DNA of 64,000 bases from Pseudoips prasinana (Eukaryota > Arthropoda > Insecta > Lepidoptera > Nolidae), in assembly GCA_951640165.1 (NCBI GenBank), contig OX621237.1:14384001-14448000 (forward strand), read 5' to 3'. Shown here piece by piece: positions 10,829-21,616 of this stretch (its first letter is position 1; every line of letters begins with the position of its first letter). The notes under the pieces are model-generated. The model saw nothing but the letters and a program-made list of their open reading frames with translations, did no database searches and had not been told where the DNA came from. The position numbers and the translations under genes were made by a program.

Positions 10829-10990
10829 TTTTTTTTGATTTGGCAGGGGAATGCCTGCGCATGCCACCCGAAAAAGTATCTACGGGTGGCTATGTCGGAC
10901 TCGCACTGAGTAAACCTACCAGCCGTGGACTTCTCTTGGCGCCTTAAGAGGGGAGCCCCGGGAACGCGGGTATGCTGCTTCGGACTGAGT
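10829..10990 (-). repeat. dispersed repeat E (LINE 3'-end-like)
   Basis: The reverse complement is homologous to 44776-44980: ACCCGCGTTCCCGGGG, a TAGGTTTA block, GCATTCCCC and a terminal A-rich run. The A-rich end suggests a retrotransposon 3' end. The family was not identified. Confidence 0.6.
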
Positions 10991-11575
10991 GAGAATTAGC
11001 AGAAATATACCCTATAAATATGAAATTAATCGTTGTATTCCCAACATTCTTGTTTATCAACTTGGGAATATAACAAAAAAGCCCTGCAACATTTCTAACA
11101 TCTCTCTTACTAACACCTGATGATCAGACCGAAGATGAGCTGTGGCAACTTTACCTATACGAGGAACCATATCATGATGACGCTGTTACCTTAGTTATAT
11201 TCTGTAAGGTAAATGTACTTCCCCGATCGAGTTGCTCATACATATAGTAGAGGATTACTTGTGTGTGTGTAACATGTTGTTATGACACATGTTGTTCTCT
11301 AACTTGCACAGGGATATAATTAGCCATGGTCAACCTGGAGGACTTTTTATAGATTACATACCCAGGTTTGTAGATCCAAAGAAAACATGCCCAAATGGGG
11401 TAACATTCCCATATCACAAAACATCTGTGAGTGCGGCGTGTCACCCCTAAGTATGGCACATTTATCTGATTGTCCCTCCTGTCTTCTTAGCATTTTGATG
11501 GTAAGTATTAAATTTAATCTTCCCAAAATTGGGCAACGCTGACCATTTTGGCTGAAGCGTCATACAAGTCCTGAC
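10991..11575. other. intronic DNA, nothing recognised
   Basis: No recognisable gene or repeat. Composition is slightly less AT-rich than the neighbours. Confidence 0.4.
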
Positions 11576-11601
11576 GGGAACAAGAGCAGTCTCTTGTTCC
11601 C
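11576..11601. repeat. 11-bp inverted repeat
   Basis: GGGAACAAGAG (11576-11586) is repeated inverted at 11591-11601 around a 4-base spacer. It lies 42 bases from a second, longer hairpin. Confidence 0.7.
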
Positions 11602-11642
11602 TTCATGATCTTCTTCATCATCGACATGATAAGAATAAGAAG

Positions 11643-11688
11643 AAGAAGACTTGCACAGGGGTTACTGAACCCCTGTGCAAGTCTTCTT
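11643..11688. repeat. perfect 21-bp inverted repeat
   Basis: Arms at 11643-11663 and 11668-11688 are perfectly complementary around a 4-base spacer. No trace of terminal-repeat transposon structure is visible around it. Confidence 0.85.
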
Positions 11689-12171
11689 ATATATGTATAT
11701 GACGGCGCAGCCGTGGCGCTACCAACAGAACTGCATAGATAAGAGTGATAGGTCGGTGTCACTCTGGTGGAACGTCGAACGGGCGGCCATCTTAACGTCA
11801 CTATTGCTTGGAGACGTGATATTGGTCGCATATTATCGACGGATCGCCGTAATTGCAATTAAAATCTAAATTAATTAGTGATTTGGTGAGGCATTAAACA
11901 TAGTTGATTGATTTTGCTGAATAATTGATTGCTAAGGAAGTGAAGTCCGCCTATATTTTTAAATTAACTGCCTGCATAACCTCACCTAATAATAAATGAT
12001 AAATTAGGAAAATAGTGTTCCCGGCATGTCTCCGTATACCCCAGACGCGCCGTTATATAAATCGATTATTATATAATAATATGTACTTGTATAGTAAATA
12101 TCCGTGAGGTATCTATAAAAAAATTGAGAAAAGTTTGGCTAAACTTCAATAACTTTAAATACATATATTGT
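11689..12171. other. intronic DNA, nothing recognised
   Basis: Short open frames only, with no gene or recognised repeat. Confidence 0.4.
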
Positions 12172-12352
12172 CGGCGACATTCGCCTTCTCATTTGTGTCC
12201 CGGGTTCGATCTCCACCCGCACAGGACAACTATTTGTGTGACCCATAAGTAGTTGTTCTGAGTCTGGATGTACTTTGTGCCCGTCTATTATATGTTCGTA
12301 GAGTTCCCTACCGCACATGGATCCATTTCCCTTATGCGGGCGTTGTCCTTTA
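12172..12352 (+). repeat. SINE-D copy, partly deleted head
   Basis: It carries GGGTTCGATCTCCACCCGCA, GGACAACTATTTGTGTGACC and the terminal TGCGGGCGTTGTCCTTT. The first part of the tRNA-like head is degraded. Confidence 0.75.
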
Positions 12353-12954
12353 AAAAAACACCTACTGTATAATATTATTTATTTTGATGTGTAGGTATAT
12401 ACCACACCCTGTATTCCTTAGGCCTAGAAACCACTATACCCTAATTGTAATCCAGTAGATACATATACCCTACAAAAACTGTCCTTAGTATTAACGTAAT
12501 AAACACCCTATCATGTTACAAGTATATCTACAAGCGTCGACTGTACGTCCTCAGCATAATAAATTGTTTCAACGATCCACTTCTAACGAGTCATTAGATT
12601 AATTATATACCACATCTGCCTTCCAGACAGTTCCGGATCATATTCCAGCGACGGAAAATATTTGCACATATATACCTAATTGTAATGTAGATATCATCTC
12701 TCGAGTTACGCCTACGCTTTATCTTTGATATCAATGGTGAGTCATTGTGAGGAGAGCGGACCAAAGTTGGTCGCAGACAATGTGCTAGCTCTTATACTCA
12801 TACTATATTATTCACTCTTCGAGCATTTTGTATTCACTACATAATTTCTGTTTAAAAAACAAAACCTTCTTTCAACTGTTATTTTTAAATGAGATCATTC
12901 CGCATGCATTTCATTAAATTTAATTTTTTTTTTGCTCAATACAGGTACAATGGT
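12353..12954. other. intronic DNA, nothing recognised
   Basis: No frame, RNA gene or repeat recognised. Confidence 0.4.
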
Positions 12955-13193
12955 AATATCTGGGGACAATGCCACACAGATCATCCTAACCCCAAACTAA
13001 GCAAAGCTTGTACTATGGGTACCAGGCGACGATATACATACTTATATAGATAGATAAATACATAGAAAATATCCATGACTCAGAAACAAATATTCGTGCT
13101 CATCACACAAATATTTGCACTTACCGGGATTCGAACCCAGGACCACCAGCTTCGTAGGCAGGAGCACTACCAACAAGGCTACGGTGACCGTCA
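12955..13193 (-). repeat. SINE-A copy, near full length
   Basis: On the minus strand it starts with a tRNA-like head (TGACGGTCACCGTAGCCTTG) and has a good B-box (GGGTTCGAATCCCGG). It runs through AAATATTTGTGTGATGAGCA to a 3' end containing AGCTTTGCTTAGTTTGGGGT. Further copies lie at 50852, 55521 and 61534. It could be mistaken for a tRNA gene, but the following body and the multiple copies show it is a SINE. Confidence 0.8.
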
Positions 13194-14091
13194 ATGGTCA
13201 ATACATATTACAAATTTTCTATCAATTAATATCACAAACATCGGAGTAATAAAAAAAACAATCAGTCGACTTGATAAACTCCTTCCTTTGTAGTCGGTTA
13301 GAAATAATTTTAATGTTAATAAAAAACACATAGGTAGTTAAATTAACTTAATGCTTAATATATTAAAACTAACTAAAACTAAACAGCCTCCGCGCTTTAT
13401 GTTTAAGGCTCGATATGATTTAATATAAAAAAGAATATGGTTTTAAACCTTGAGTGTGGCTTATAGGAAGATAATAAAGATACTTAAAACATAGTGCTGA
13501 TATAAATTAATATAAAGAAGGAAAAAGACCGAATACAATGTTTTTATATTATCACAAACATATTTTATAATACCGCATTATAAAATATGTAGGTACGTCA
13601 TACAAAACGTATGAAAGTCATTGAAAGTTTATTTTGCATCTGAAGGTTGTCCATGTGCCTCTTTCTCTAGCTAAAGAAAATTGGATTGATAAGGCTCTTT
13701 CATGTACTCGGCGAGGTCGCATGGAAAGTGCCGAGTGACACAGGTTTGCTGTATTCTACTTCGGTTTCGTTGACCACAAGTCGAACACGTCATTTGTTAG
13801 CTCAAGTTTCGTATTTTAACCGACTTCTTGGGTATAGTCAACAAAGATTTATTACAGAAATGAAAGGCACACATAATTCTACTACAGTATGACTAAAATA
13901 AAATATAAATCGATTTAAAATAACGTAGTAAGGCTACATAGTTTAATGAGGCACAATTACGGTTCTTGTTTTGGGTTTGATCCTCGAACAGAACAAACAT
14001 TTAATTATAGTTGTTCCGTTCTGTTTATTAGAATCGGTTCACAAAAAAATAAAGAATCGCAGTCGAATTGTTATCAAATACGTTAAGTCGA
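13194..14091. other. intronic DNA, nothing recognised
   Basis: Short frames without family resemblance. No repeat seen elsewhere in the window. Confidence 0.4.
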
Positions 14092-14134
14092 GCGCAAACC
14101 AATTAAGCATTTTTTATGCTTAATTGGTTAGCGC
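14092..14134. repeat. 19-bp inverted repeat, one mismatch
   Basis: Arms at 14092-14110 and 14116-14134 (ACCAATTAAGCAT core) pair around TTTTT. It is a compact stem-loop. Confidence 0.8.
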
Positions 14135-14430
14135 TTTACCACAATCTCACCTCATGGTAAGAGAAATGTGGTCTAAGGTTAACCGCGCGTACCCTTTCTG
14201 CCTGTTCACTCTAACCTTGAATAGACCCCTGTAATATGGGTCGGAATTCCACAACATTGCCGTTGTATGATGAAAGAAGAAGCAAAGCGTTTCTTACCGC
14301 ATGTTGGGATATCAACAACAAAGCAGTGGAGACCTTCCCGTTGCCAGGTAGAGCGATGAAAAAGGGGGCAGGAGGAATAAGTTCATGTTGAGCGCATTTT
14401 CTACTAAACAACCTGTGGAAAACCTACAAG

Positions 14431-14473
14431 CTCCACTGGTAATAGGCCTGTGGAACGCCCATTACCAGTGGAG
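14431..14473. repeat. 13-bp perfect inverted repeat
   Basis: CTCCACTGGTAAT at 14431-14443 is repeated inverted at 14461-14473 with a 17-base spacer, just before a LINE fragment. Confidence 0.7.
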
Positions 14474-14491
14474 ATCCCGTCAATCTTGGCC

Positions 14492-14855
14492 CATTTTTGT
14501 TTTTAATTTATATAAATGACATACGTTACTATGTAAGGGATAAGCATGAGATTATGTTGTTTGCAGATGATACTTCCTTAACGTTCAAAATAAACCGACA
14601 ATTAAGCAATTTTGACGATGTTAATGACGCAATCTCTAAAGTAGTCCATTGGTTTAATGCCAATAATCTTGTGCTTAATGATAAGAAAACTAAAGACATA
14701 AAATTCACTACACCGAATGTGAAACAGGCGACAACCAATGTACAACATAAGGGAGCTAGGTTGGACCTTGTTGAAAAAATACGATTCCACATTTCCACAT
14801 AAATGTAATTTTTTTACGGAATAAATGAATTTTGATTTGTTTTTTAACGTAGCCT
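14492..14855 (+). pseudogene. Jockey/CR1-like LINE fragment with FADD box
   Basis: Translation from 14497 gives FLIYINDIRYY and MLFADDTSLTF, the reverse transcriptase motif that binds catalytic metal, then WFNANNLVLNDKKTK. After about residue 93 it jumps directly to the 3' untranslated tail (CCACATAAATGTAATTTTTT, ACGGAATAAATG). The RT thumb and C-terminus, which remain in the copies at 4401 and 16490, are deleted here. Inactive remnant. Confidence 0.8.
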
Positions 14856-15514
14856 ATAGACGCTCATTTCATCTGAGCTGTTTACTTATAATACCGTTTA
14901 TTTTCCTAATTCAATAAAGTATACATCTTCATGTTTACTGTCATCAAGTTAGCTCTTTAAAATAAAATTTCGTAGCCAACGGCAGAACAGCAAAATAATA
15001 GTAGGAAATATAATTACCCAGATTTGCGTCTATTGAAACGGAAAATTAGCTCACAGCCCCCCCATCCCAAGTAATTGGGTTAAGTGACACTTCCGCCGGC
15101 GAGGCCGCCTTGAGACGCAATGCAATCAAACACATCTATTGGCTTTTCCGTTCTTCTTACCGTATTTTTATTCTCAACCAAGCGTTTGTTGATCCGTAAT
15201 GGAAATCTCTTACTGTAATTTGGAGAACTTGAGTTTTACCCTTGATTAATCTTTGTAACCTATTGTATTATTAGATTTGTACCTTTCAAATCATGAAAGC
15301 TATCTGAACTTATAAATACATATATAATAAGAGAAGAGGTTTTATTTAGTATAAATAGAAAAGATTTGATTTTGTATATATTTGTTTGTAATTGATAAAT
15401 TATATTTATCCGATGGTAAGTTACATTATCATCAAGTAAAATGGGCCATGGCCTATATTAAGATTTCAAAAACTTGAAATATTTCTACGGAAATTTCTAT
15501 ATATAAGGTCGCCT
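14856..15514. other. intronic DNA, nothing recognised
   Basis: No frame or recognised repeat up to the TTGT duplication that flanks the next element. Confidence 0.4.
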
Positions 15515-15890
15515 TTGTTAGTCCGGTCATTTTAGACATAAAAATAGTGATCAAATAAAGAAAATTCCGACAGAGCCAAATCTTCGTAGAGACCTTAGGT
15601 TTACCACAAGGAATAAAGTGTCAAAAGTCCCCATCAGTCCCATGTGAGCGTAGGGACTTATTCGGGGCCCAAGGTCAAAATTTTAGGTTTTTTGAATTTT
15701 TCTCTAAAACGGTAAGTTTTATCGAAAAAGTACCTCCAAGCAAAGTTCCTAAAATTCTCTATAAAAATGGTCCCTGTGATTTTTTGTATAAGACCCACTA
15801 TTTCCCAGATATTGCGCTTGTAAGAATCATGTTCTACATAATATGCACACATTTCCACACCACCTGTGAGGTAGTGTACTCGGCGCGTTG

Positions 15891-16276
15891 TTTTTAACGT
15901 GGTATACCCGGTAGGCCTATTCCAGGAACCATTATGACGTTATTTTCAGGACCAATAATTATTTAATAGTATGAAGATTATTGATATGGGTTACTGAGTT
16001 TAACTGTCGTTCTAACTTTTTTTTATTACTTTAATCTGGCTCATACTCTTCATATTCAACTTCAACTATCATGTTTTCTTCAATTTTTAACGTGGTATCC
16101 CCGGTAGGCCTATTCCACGAACCTTTATGACGTTATTTTCAGGACCAATAATTATTTAATAGTATGAAGATCATTGATATGGGTTACTGAGTTTAACTGT
16201 CGTTCTAACTTTTTTTTATTACTTTAATCTGACTCATACTCTTCATATTCAACTTCAACTATCATGTTTTCTTCAA
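15891..16276. repeat. 193-bp tandem duplication
   Basis: 15891-16083 and 16084-16276 are direct copies differing at only a few positions. Both begin TTTTTAACGTGGTAT and end CATGTTTTCTTCAAT. It lies in the 3' untranslated part of the CXC-like protein remnant. Confidence 0.85.
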
Positions 16277-16342
16277 TTTCTTCTTGTTCTTCTCGTTCCT
16301 GTAGATGAACGCTTAGAAATTGTTCAAATGAAGATGAATCAG

Positions 16343-16489
16343 TTATCTCTCATCAAAATCACATGAATCTTCCTCTCTTGAATTTAATTGAACATTTGAG
16401 CAATAGACACCTTGGCAATTGGTACACGCTGGAGAACACTGCAACCCTACTTTTTTACAGCCACATTTGGAACTACAACCTTTCTTGCA
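16343..16489 (-). pseudogene. CXC-like cysteine-rich C-terminus (broken)
   Basis: The minus-strand frame ending at the TAA at 16343 reads CKKGCSSKCGCKKVGLQCSP, then ACTNCQGVYCSNVQLN and a short acidic tail. The spacing of nine cysteines with GCKK and CQG resembles tesmin/TSO1-type CXC domains and similar tails seen in repetitive insect proteins. The upstream part of the same protein is at 17440-17600, and a LINE sits between. The family name is inference. The cysteine pattern is read directly. Confidence 0.6.
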
Positions 16490-17434
16490 ATAATAATCTC
16501 TTGTTAAATGCAGGGAAAACTAAATGCATCAGGTTCTCATTGCCGAATGTGACTCAAATTGTACCAACAGTTGCACTTAATGCGGCAATATTAGATTTAG
16601 TCCCATCGACCGTATTTTTAGGATTGACACTTGATTCAAAAGCAAGGGGTCCTCAGATTAAAAAGTTAGCAGGTAAATTAAGTTCGGCTTCCTATGCTGT
16701 CTGGAAAATAAGGCAATTGTCAGATGAACAAACTGCTAGATTAGTGTATTTCGCGTACTTTCAGAGCATTATGTCGTATGGCATTCTGCTGTGGAGTTCG
16801 GCGGCTGACATAGGTACTTTTTTTGTATTGCAGAAAAGAGGAGTCAGAGCCATTTATGGTTTAGGCAGTCGCGATTCTTTGCGAAATTTGTTTAAAGAAA
16901 TAAATATACTTACTGTGCCATCGGAATATATATATCAGAATATAATGTTTGTTAGAAAAAATATTCATAAATATAATAAGAAAAGTGAACTGCATAATAT
17001 AAATACTAGGAATAAAAACAAACTAGCCATGCCAGGCTTTAGAGTAAGCAAAACTAATAAATCATTTTTAGGAAATTGTATTAGGTTTTATAACGAGCTT
17101 TCTTCTCAAATTACTGATCTGCCTGACACAAGTTTTAAAACACATATTAAACGTATACTTATGGCTAGGGGTTATTACACCACTAAAGAGTACATCGATG
17201 ACAAAGAGGTCTGGCTCTCACTTCCTACCTGCACATTGCTCGCTGGAGATCTTGTAGCCATATAGACATGACTGATCTGCTGTGTTACGTGAACTATCTG
17301 TAAATGATTGCTATCATATACTAAATTTAAAATTATTGACTCTGTCTCAAAATGAATAATGTAATTGTATCGAAGTTTTTCTTTTGTATACCTAAATATA
17401 ATCTAAAATAATAAGCATTCAGACAACCGATCGA
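16490..17434 (+). pseudogene. Jockey/CR1-like LINE RT C-terminal fragment inside the CXC element
   Basis: The plus-strand frame ending at 17265 encodes, from about 16490, NLLLNAGKTKCIRFSLPNV, then FLGLTLDSKARGPQIKKLAG, KLSSASYAVWKIRQLSDEQ, SIMSYGILLWSSAADIG, LQKRGVRAIYGLGSRDSL and a basic C-terminus. This is the thumb and C-terminal part of a non-LTR reverse transcriptase, related to 4401-5385 but better preserved. The first ~40 codons of the open frame (from 16363) are antisense of the interrupted CXC-like protein and are not LINE. The element lacks its 5' part, including the FADD box. Confidence 0.75.
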
Positions 17435-17439
17435 GCATA

Positions 17440-17600
17440 ATATATGCTAAGAAGTTTTTCTGGAGCAGGGGGCAGTAAAGTTCGAATCGGTTCCAAAGTA
17501 TTATTGATCAATTTCCAACCCCAGTCTTCAGGGTTCAGTTCATTGCCTTGCCATGTCTGAACTTGATAGTATACTCGAAACAAATGTTGAGTAGCAGATG
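17440..17600 (-). pseudogene. upstream piece of the CXC-like protein
   Basis: The minus-strand frame reads YYQVQTWQGNELNPEDWGWK, then LINNTLEPIRTLLPPAPEKL and LSI, directly continuing in sense into the cysteine-rich piece at 16343-16489 if the LINE is removed. Further upstream the frame is lost by shifts. Function unknown. Confidence 0.55.
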
Positions 17601-18442
17601 TCGATGTTGGAGGAAGACAAGATAGCTATACTTGCTTTTTGTTTCGTGTATTTTTTACAAAAGTTAAATATCTGTACGTATGTAAAAATAAAATAAAGTT
17701 TTGGCATTTTGGATAAGCTTTAAACTTTTAGAAGAATATATTTCTGTCCGTTTCTGCGCCTTCCCAGGTTTTAAACAGTAAATAATTTTATTAGATGGAG
17801 TCCTTGCAGTGAGTAGTACTAATAAATCAACATCTTAGAGTAAATTTTCTTAGAATAGTATAATGTATACTTAACAGAGACACGAGTAGGCATTTTTGCT
17901 TGCTTGAGTACCTAAATATGTATATACGTGGCATATAAGTGCATACTATGTAGAACATGATTCTTACAAGCGAAATATCTGGGAAATAGTGACTAAAATT
18001 TTGACCTTGAGCCCTGAATAAGTCCCTAAGCTCACATGGGACTGATGGGGAATTTTGAAACTTTATTCCTTGTGATAAACCTAAGGTCTCTACGAAGATT
18101 TGGCTTTGTCGGAATTTTCTTTATTTCAATTGTCTAAAATGACCGGACTATTGTACCTGAATTTACAAATACACTTGTTCGAAATGTATATTTTCTGTGT
18201 GCAACAAAGAATAAGAATAATTATAGGGTACTCCCTGCCTGCGTAACCACACAATTAACAAGATAATATGTAATGATTCATAACGTAACGATTTACAAAT
18301 TGAGGAAAAAGCTATGCTGTTCAGGTTACTATCATACTTTACGCGGAATGAGTCCTAGTCTACTCGTATTTACATGGTAATTTATGTAATTAGGTTGGAA
18401 ATAACTCGGCTTGTTTGGCCAATCGGCTATACGTTACTAATA

Positions 18443-19724
18443 GGTCTTTACCTATGAAATTGCCGTTTTGTATGAAAAAATTTAAACGAATTTTTTTCAT
18501 GAATTTTTTTATTTGTATTAATCGAAGTAATCACCCATGCAATCAATGCATCTTTGCCATCGCAGTGGCAGTTTATTGATGCCCTTCTTAAAGAAATCAG
18601 CTGGACGGGAGGCAACAAATTCTTCAAAGGCATTTTGTACTGCCTCTCGGGTATTGAATTTTTTTCCCGCCAAGAAGTTATCCAAATTCTGGAAAAAGTA
18701 GTAGTCTGTAGGCGCAAGGTCTGGTGAGTAGGGCGGATGACGGAGAGCTTCCAACCCCAGTTCTTGCAACTTGGAGACCGTCTGCTGTGCAGTATGAGGT
18801 CGCGCGTTGTCGTGCAGGAGCAGCGGAGACGAGCGATTGACCAATGCTGGTTGGAGATGCGCCAGCTTCTCCATCATTGTGCTCAGTTCTTCACAGTACA
18901 CATCTGCAGTAATGCTCACCCCGTTTGGTAAGAAGCTGTGATGAATCACACCGGCGCTAGACCACCAAACAGTGACCATCACTTTTCTAGGGGTAAGTTT
19001 TCGTTTAGGGCATTGTTTAGGTGCTGAACCAGGATCCAACCAACTTGCTGAGCGCTTGCGGTTATCAAACAGAATCCATTTTTCATCGCAGGTAACAATG
19101 CGGTTCAAAATTCCTTCATTTGTGTGTCTGTTGAGCAGTGCAAGGCACGTCTCGACGCGTACTTCGCGCTGGCGATCATTGAGTTCGTGGGGCACCCATT
19201 TGTCAAGCTTTTTTACCTTGCCAATTTGACGCAAATGGACCAATATTGTTTTGACGCTAACGTCAAAAGCTGCTGCTAATTCAGCCGTAGATTGTGTATC
19301 ATCAGCTTCCACAACCGCCTTTAATTCGTCATTGTCGACCAAAGTCTTCGGACGACCGCGAGGTTCATTTTTCAGGTCGAAATTTCCAGAACGGAAGCGA
19401 GCAAACCAATAACAGGTGGTGCGTTGGTTTGTAGTGTTAGCTCCGTAAACGTCGTTGATGTTGCGTGCCGCTTGTGCCGCGTTGCTGCCACGACGGTACT
19501 CATATTCCATAATTACTCGAATTTTTAACGTATCCATGATGACGAAAAAGATTGAAATGCGATGAAAATGTAACACTAATCAATAAAGAAATGACTACTT
19601 TTGGAAAAAAGAATCCATGTTTTTAAAATAAAATTAATTTGAAATTAGAATTCTTAGCCAAACAAAAATTATTTTGATTTGAAATGGCCAGTACTGCAGA
19701 ACGGCAATTTCATAGGTAAAGACC
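18443..19724 (-). mobile_element. mariner transposon, copy 1 (1282 bp)
   Basis: The element is bounded by TA on both sides (18441-18442 and 19725-19726). It has 28-bp terminal inverted repeats, GGTCTTTACCTATGAAATTG and onward, with one mismatch. It contains one intact transposase gene. The second copy at 39864-41145 has the same length and the same protein, in opposite orientation. It sits in intron 2 of the transporter gene, in the same sense as the gene. Confidence 0.97.
18518..19537 (-). CDS. mariner transposase, intact (339 aa)
   Basis: This DD34D transposase cuts and pastes its own element at TA sites. The ATG chosen (19537) begins MDTLKIRVIMEYEYRRG. The frame is open 13 codons further upstream but has no ATG there. 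The N-terminal half has the helix-turn-helix DNA-binding region (about residues 8-110), followed by the mariner signature WVPHEL (114-119). The catalytic triad is D151 (CDEKW), D243 (HDNARPH) and D278 (PTDYYFF), with exactly 34 residues between the last two. YSPDLAP precedes the third aspartate. At 339 residues it is close to the usual ~345. No frameshift or stop is present. Its protein is identical to that of copy 2. Confidence 0.97.
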   Translation of the reverse strand: MDTLKIRVIMEYEYRRGSNAAQAARNINDVYGANTTNQRTTCYWFARFRSGNFDLKNEPRGRPKTLVDNDELKAVVEADDTQSTAELAAAFDVSVKTILVHLRQIGKVKKLDKWVPHELNDRQREVRVETCLALLNRHTNEGILNRIVTCDEKWILFDNRKRSASWLDPGSAPKQCPKRKLTPRKVMVTVWWSSAGVIHHSFLPNGVSITADVYCEELSTMMEKLAHLQPALVNRSSPLLLHDNARPHTAQQTVSKLQELGLEALRHPPYSPDLAPTDYYFFQNLDNFLAGKKFNTREAVQNAFEEFVASRPADFFKKGINKLPLRWQRCIDCMGDYFD

Positions 19725-20019
19725 TAATATATACCTAAACGCTGTTACATGATTATGGTGTGTTGGTAATAGTGTTGCCCAAAATCGGTCTTGGTCAAAC
19801 TTTTCGAAAATGCAAGACCAAGACTTCTTCTGCAGTCTTGGTCTTGTTCTTGCATTTTCGCAAAGTTTAAGCGAACAAGCCGAGTTATCTCCAGGATAAT
19901 TACATAAATTACCATGTAAATACGAGTAGACTAGGACTCATTCTGCGTAAAGTATGATAGTAACCTGAACGGCCAGCATAGCTTTTTCCTCAATTTGTAA
20001 ATGGTTACGAACAAGACTA

Positions 20020-20596
20020 AGATTGCAGAAGAAGTCTTGGTCTTGTTCTTGCATTTTCGCAAGACCAAGACCCACTTATTGTACCAAGACCAAGACCAAG
20101 ACTGCCCCTGCAAGATTTGAGCAAGAACAAGACTAAACCTGCGAGACTCTTGCGTCTCGCATTTAAGTCAAACTGAGATTTAGGCGTTATTAAGTAGGTA
20201 GCTATTTGGTTCCTTCCAATACCAATGTTGATAGACGTTCCCCAGTATCCATCAGTATCAAAACCGTATCGGTAGGTAGGTATAGGTAACACTAAAAGCT
20301 ATTGTATTGATTATTATAATATTTAGACTATTTAATAAGTACCTACCTAGCGCGTTACCTACTCACAAATCTGTTCCCATGAGATAAAAATATACCTAAC
20401 ATAAAATAAAATATATATCTAGCAAAGTTCTACCAGTACCTACTACCTATAACAATATTACGTAATAATATGCTTGTATAAGTCTTGTGTCCAGTCCTAA
20501 CATCTAGTATGTGCTTAAAATTGTAACCAATAAAATTATAGGTACAAACATTATGTAGGGACTGCTAGGGACTTAAGTTTAAAATTTTATAGTACA
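20020..20596. other. AAGACC-rich sequence then unassigned intron
   Basis: 20020-20160 repeats AAGACCAAGAC and its complement, a simple low-complexity motif. The rest to 20596 is AT-rich with several TACCTA motifs and no recognised element. Confidence 0.45.
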
Positions 20597-20836
20597 CTAG
20601 CTGTGCCCGCGACTTCGTTCGCGTGTTAATTAGTTTATTTTGATGTTTTAGATTTTTCTAAAAAAAAGTAGCCTAAGTTACTCCTTATTACATCAGCTAC
20701 CTGCCAATAAAAGTCCCGTCAAAATCGGTCCAGCCATTTCAGACATTAGCCGGAACAAACAGACAGACAGACAGACAAAAATTGTAAAAAATGTTATTTT
20801 CGTGTAGGTACCGTATATATATTCATATTATATAGA
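20597..20836 (-). mobile_element. Helitron-like element, second subfamily (240 bp)
   Basis: The minus-strand end is GGGCACAGCTAG, with a hairpin formed by the CGCGAACGAAGTCGCG segment just before it. The start is TC near 20836, followed by TATATAATATGAAT. It carries a run of GACA repeats (20762-20777). Confidence 0.65.
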
Positions 20837-20967
20837 AAAAGAAACGGTTATTTCAATATTAGAAATTACAAACAGACACTCCAATTTTATTTATTTGTAT
20901 AGATATTTGTATAGATGTATAGATATTCTTCTATTCAGGAAGATTTAAACTATCAACTAACTAACAT

Positions 20968-21200
20968 CGAGTGGAATGCTTGCTTATCACGCCGAAGATC
21001 GTGGGTTCGATTCCCACCAAGGACAGATGTTTGTGTGCATGAATATGTCTGTTTGCCCGAGTGTAATTATGTATATAAGTATGTATTTACATAAGAAAAG
21101 TATTATAGGTAGTATGTCTGTTATCTGGTTTCCATAGTACAAGCTCTGCTTAGTTTGGGATCAGATGGCAGTGTGTAAATAATGTCCCAAGATATATTAT
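20968..21200 (+). repeat. SINE-B copy
   Basis: Head with GTGGGTTCGATTCCCACC, body with GTGTGCATGAATATGTCTGT, and 3' part TTTCCATAGTACAAGCTCTG followed by GATCAGATGGCAGTGTG. Confidence 0.8.
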
Positions 21201-21360
21201 AATTTTTCTTAACATGTTCTTAGCAAATGGGTATACTTTCAACTTTACATGTTAGTTTCTATTGTACCAAACACTTAACATTTTTATCTCCCACCATCTA
21301 TTTACTTATTACATAGATTGATACTTGTTACTGGCAAGACAATATCTAGGTAAACAATTG

Positions 21361-21420
21361 TTTACATCTTAAGTATAATACTTAAGATGTAAAGTATAAT
21401 TCAAGTTCAACAACTTGAAT
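21361..21420. repeat. two adjacent palindromes
   Basis: A perfect 16-bp inverted repeat with a 1-base centre (21361-21376 / 21378-21393, TTTACATCTTAAGTAT) is followed directly by a 9-bp one (ATTCAAGTT at 21399-21407 / 21412-21420). Confidence 0.85.
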
Positions 21421-21616
21421 TTAAGTATAATCGCCGCTTAGTCCCACCGCTAATTGAGGAAGACGGGTTTTGTGCGAATCGAACTTAGTTAAGCCATAAT
21501 AATTTTCTAATAATAATAATAATTTAATAATTGGTGTCAAATGGCTATTAATAATAATTTATCAATAAAGAATGTATGAAATGTATTGATCGTTATTTAT
21601 AACACGGTTTGCTTTT

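Larger units (their letters stand above)
15519..18150 (-). mobile_element. 2.6-kb inverted-repeat element carrying a CXC-like protein remnant
   Basis: The ends are inverted repeats beginning TAGTCCGGTCATTTTAGACA. The left arm spans 15519 to about 15850 and the right arm about 17936-18150, the left having ~100 extra bases (about 15687-15790). The bases TTGT lie directly outside both ends (15515-15518 and 18151-18154), consistent with a 4-base target duplication. A TA duplication inside the ends is the alternative. The interior encodes, on the minus strand, two pieces of one protein (17440-17600 and 16343-16489) separated by an inserted LINE. Superfamily not identified. It is old and inactive in this copy. 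Confidence 0.65.
18291..20002. repeat. inverted duplication arms around mariner copy 1
   Basis: 18291-18415 and 19874-20002 are inverted copies about 95% alike, sharing GAGTCCTAGTCTACTCGTAT and AACTCGGCTTGTT. Without the 1282-bp mariner the loop would be under 200 bases, so mariner landed in a pre-existing fold-back. The neighbourhood (19785-20160) also carries several copies of an AAGACCAAGAC motif in both orientations. Confidence 0.8.

Noticed and set aside
13075..13293. tRNA gene suggested by GGATTCGAACC-type B-box
   Set aside because: The segment is the head of a SINE-A copy with a long body. Several copies occur in the window and it does not fold as a complete tRNA. The same applies to SINE-B, -C and -D heads.
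16363..17265. Single 300-codon protein
   Set aside because: The first ~40 codons are antisense to a cysteine-rich protein remnant and the rest is a truncated LINE reverse transcriptase, so it is a chimeric frame.
18740..19229. Plus-strand small frames within mariner copy 1 (and mirrored in copy 2)
   Set aside because: They are antisense shadows of the transposase gene, identical in both copies because the copies are identical.
18518..19576. Longer mariner transposase starting 13 codons upstream
   Set aside because: The upstream frame begins with GTG, not ATG. The first ATG (19537, and 40051 in copy 2) gives a length normal for the family.
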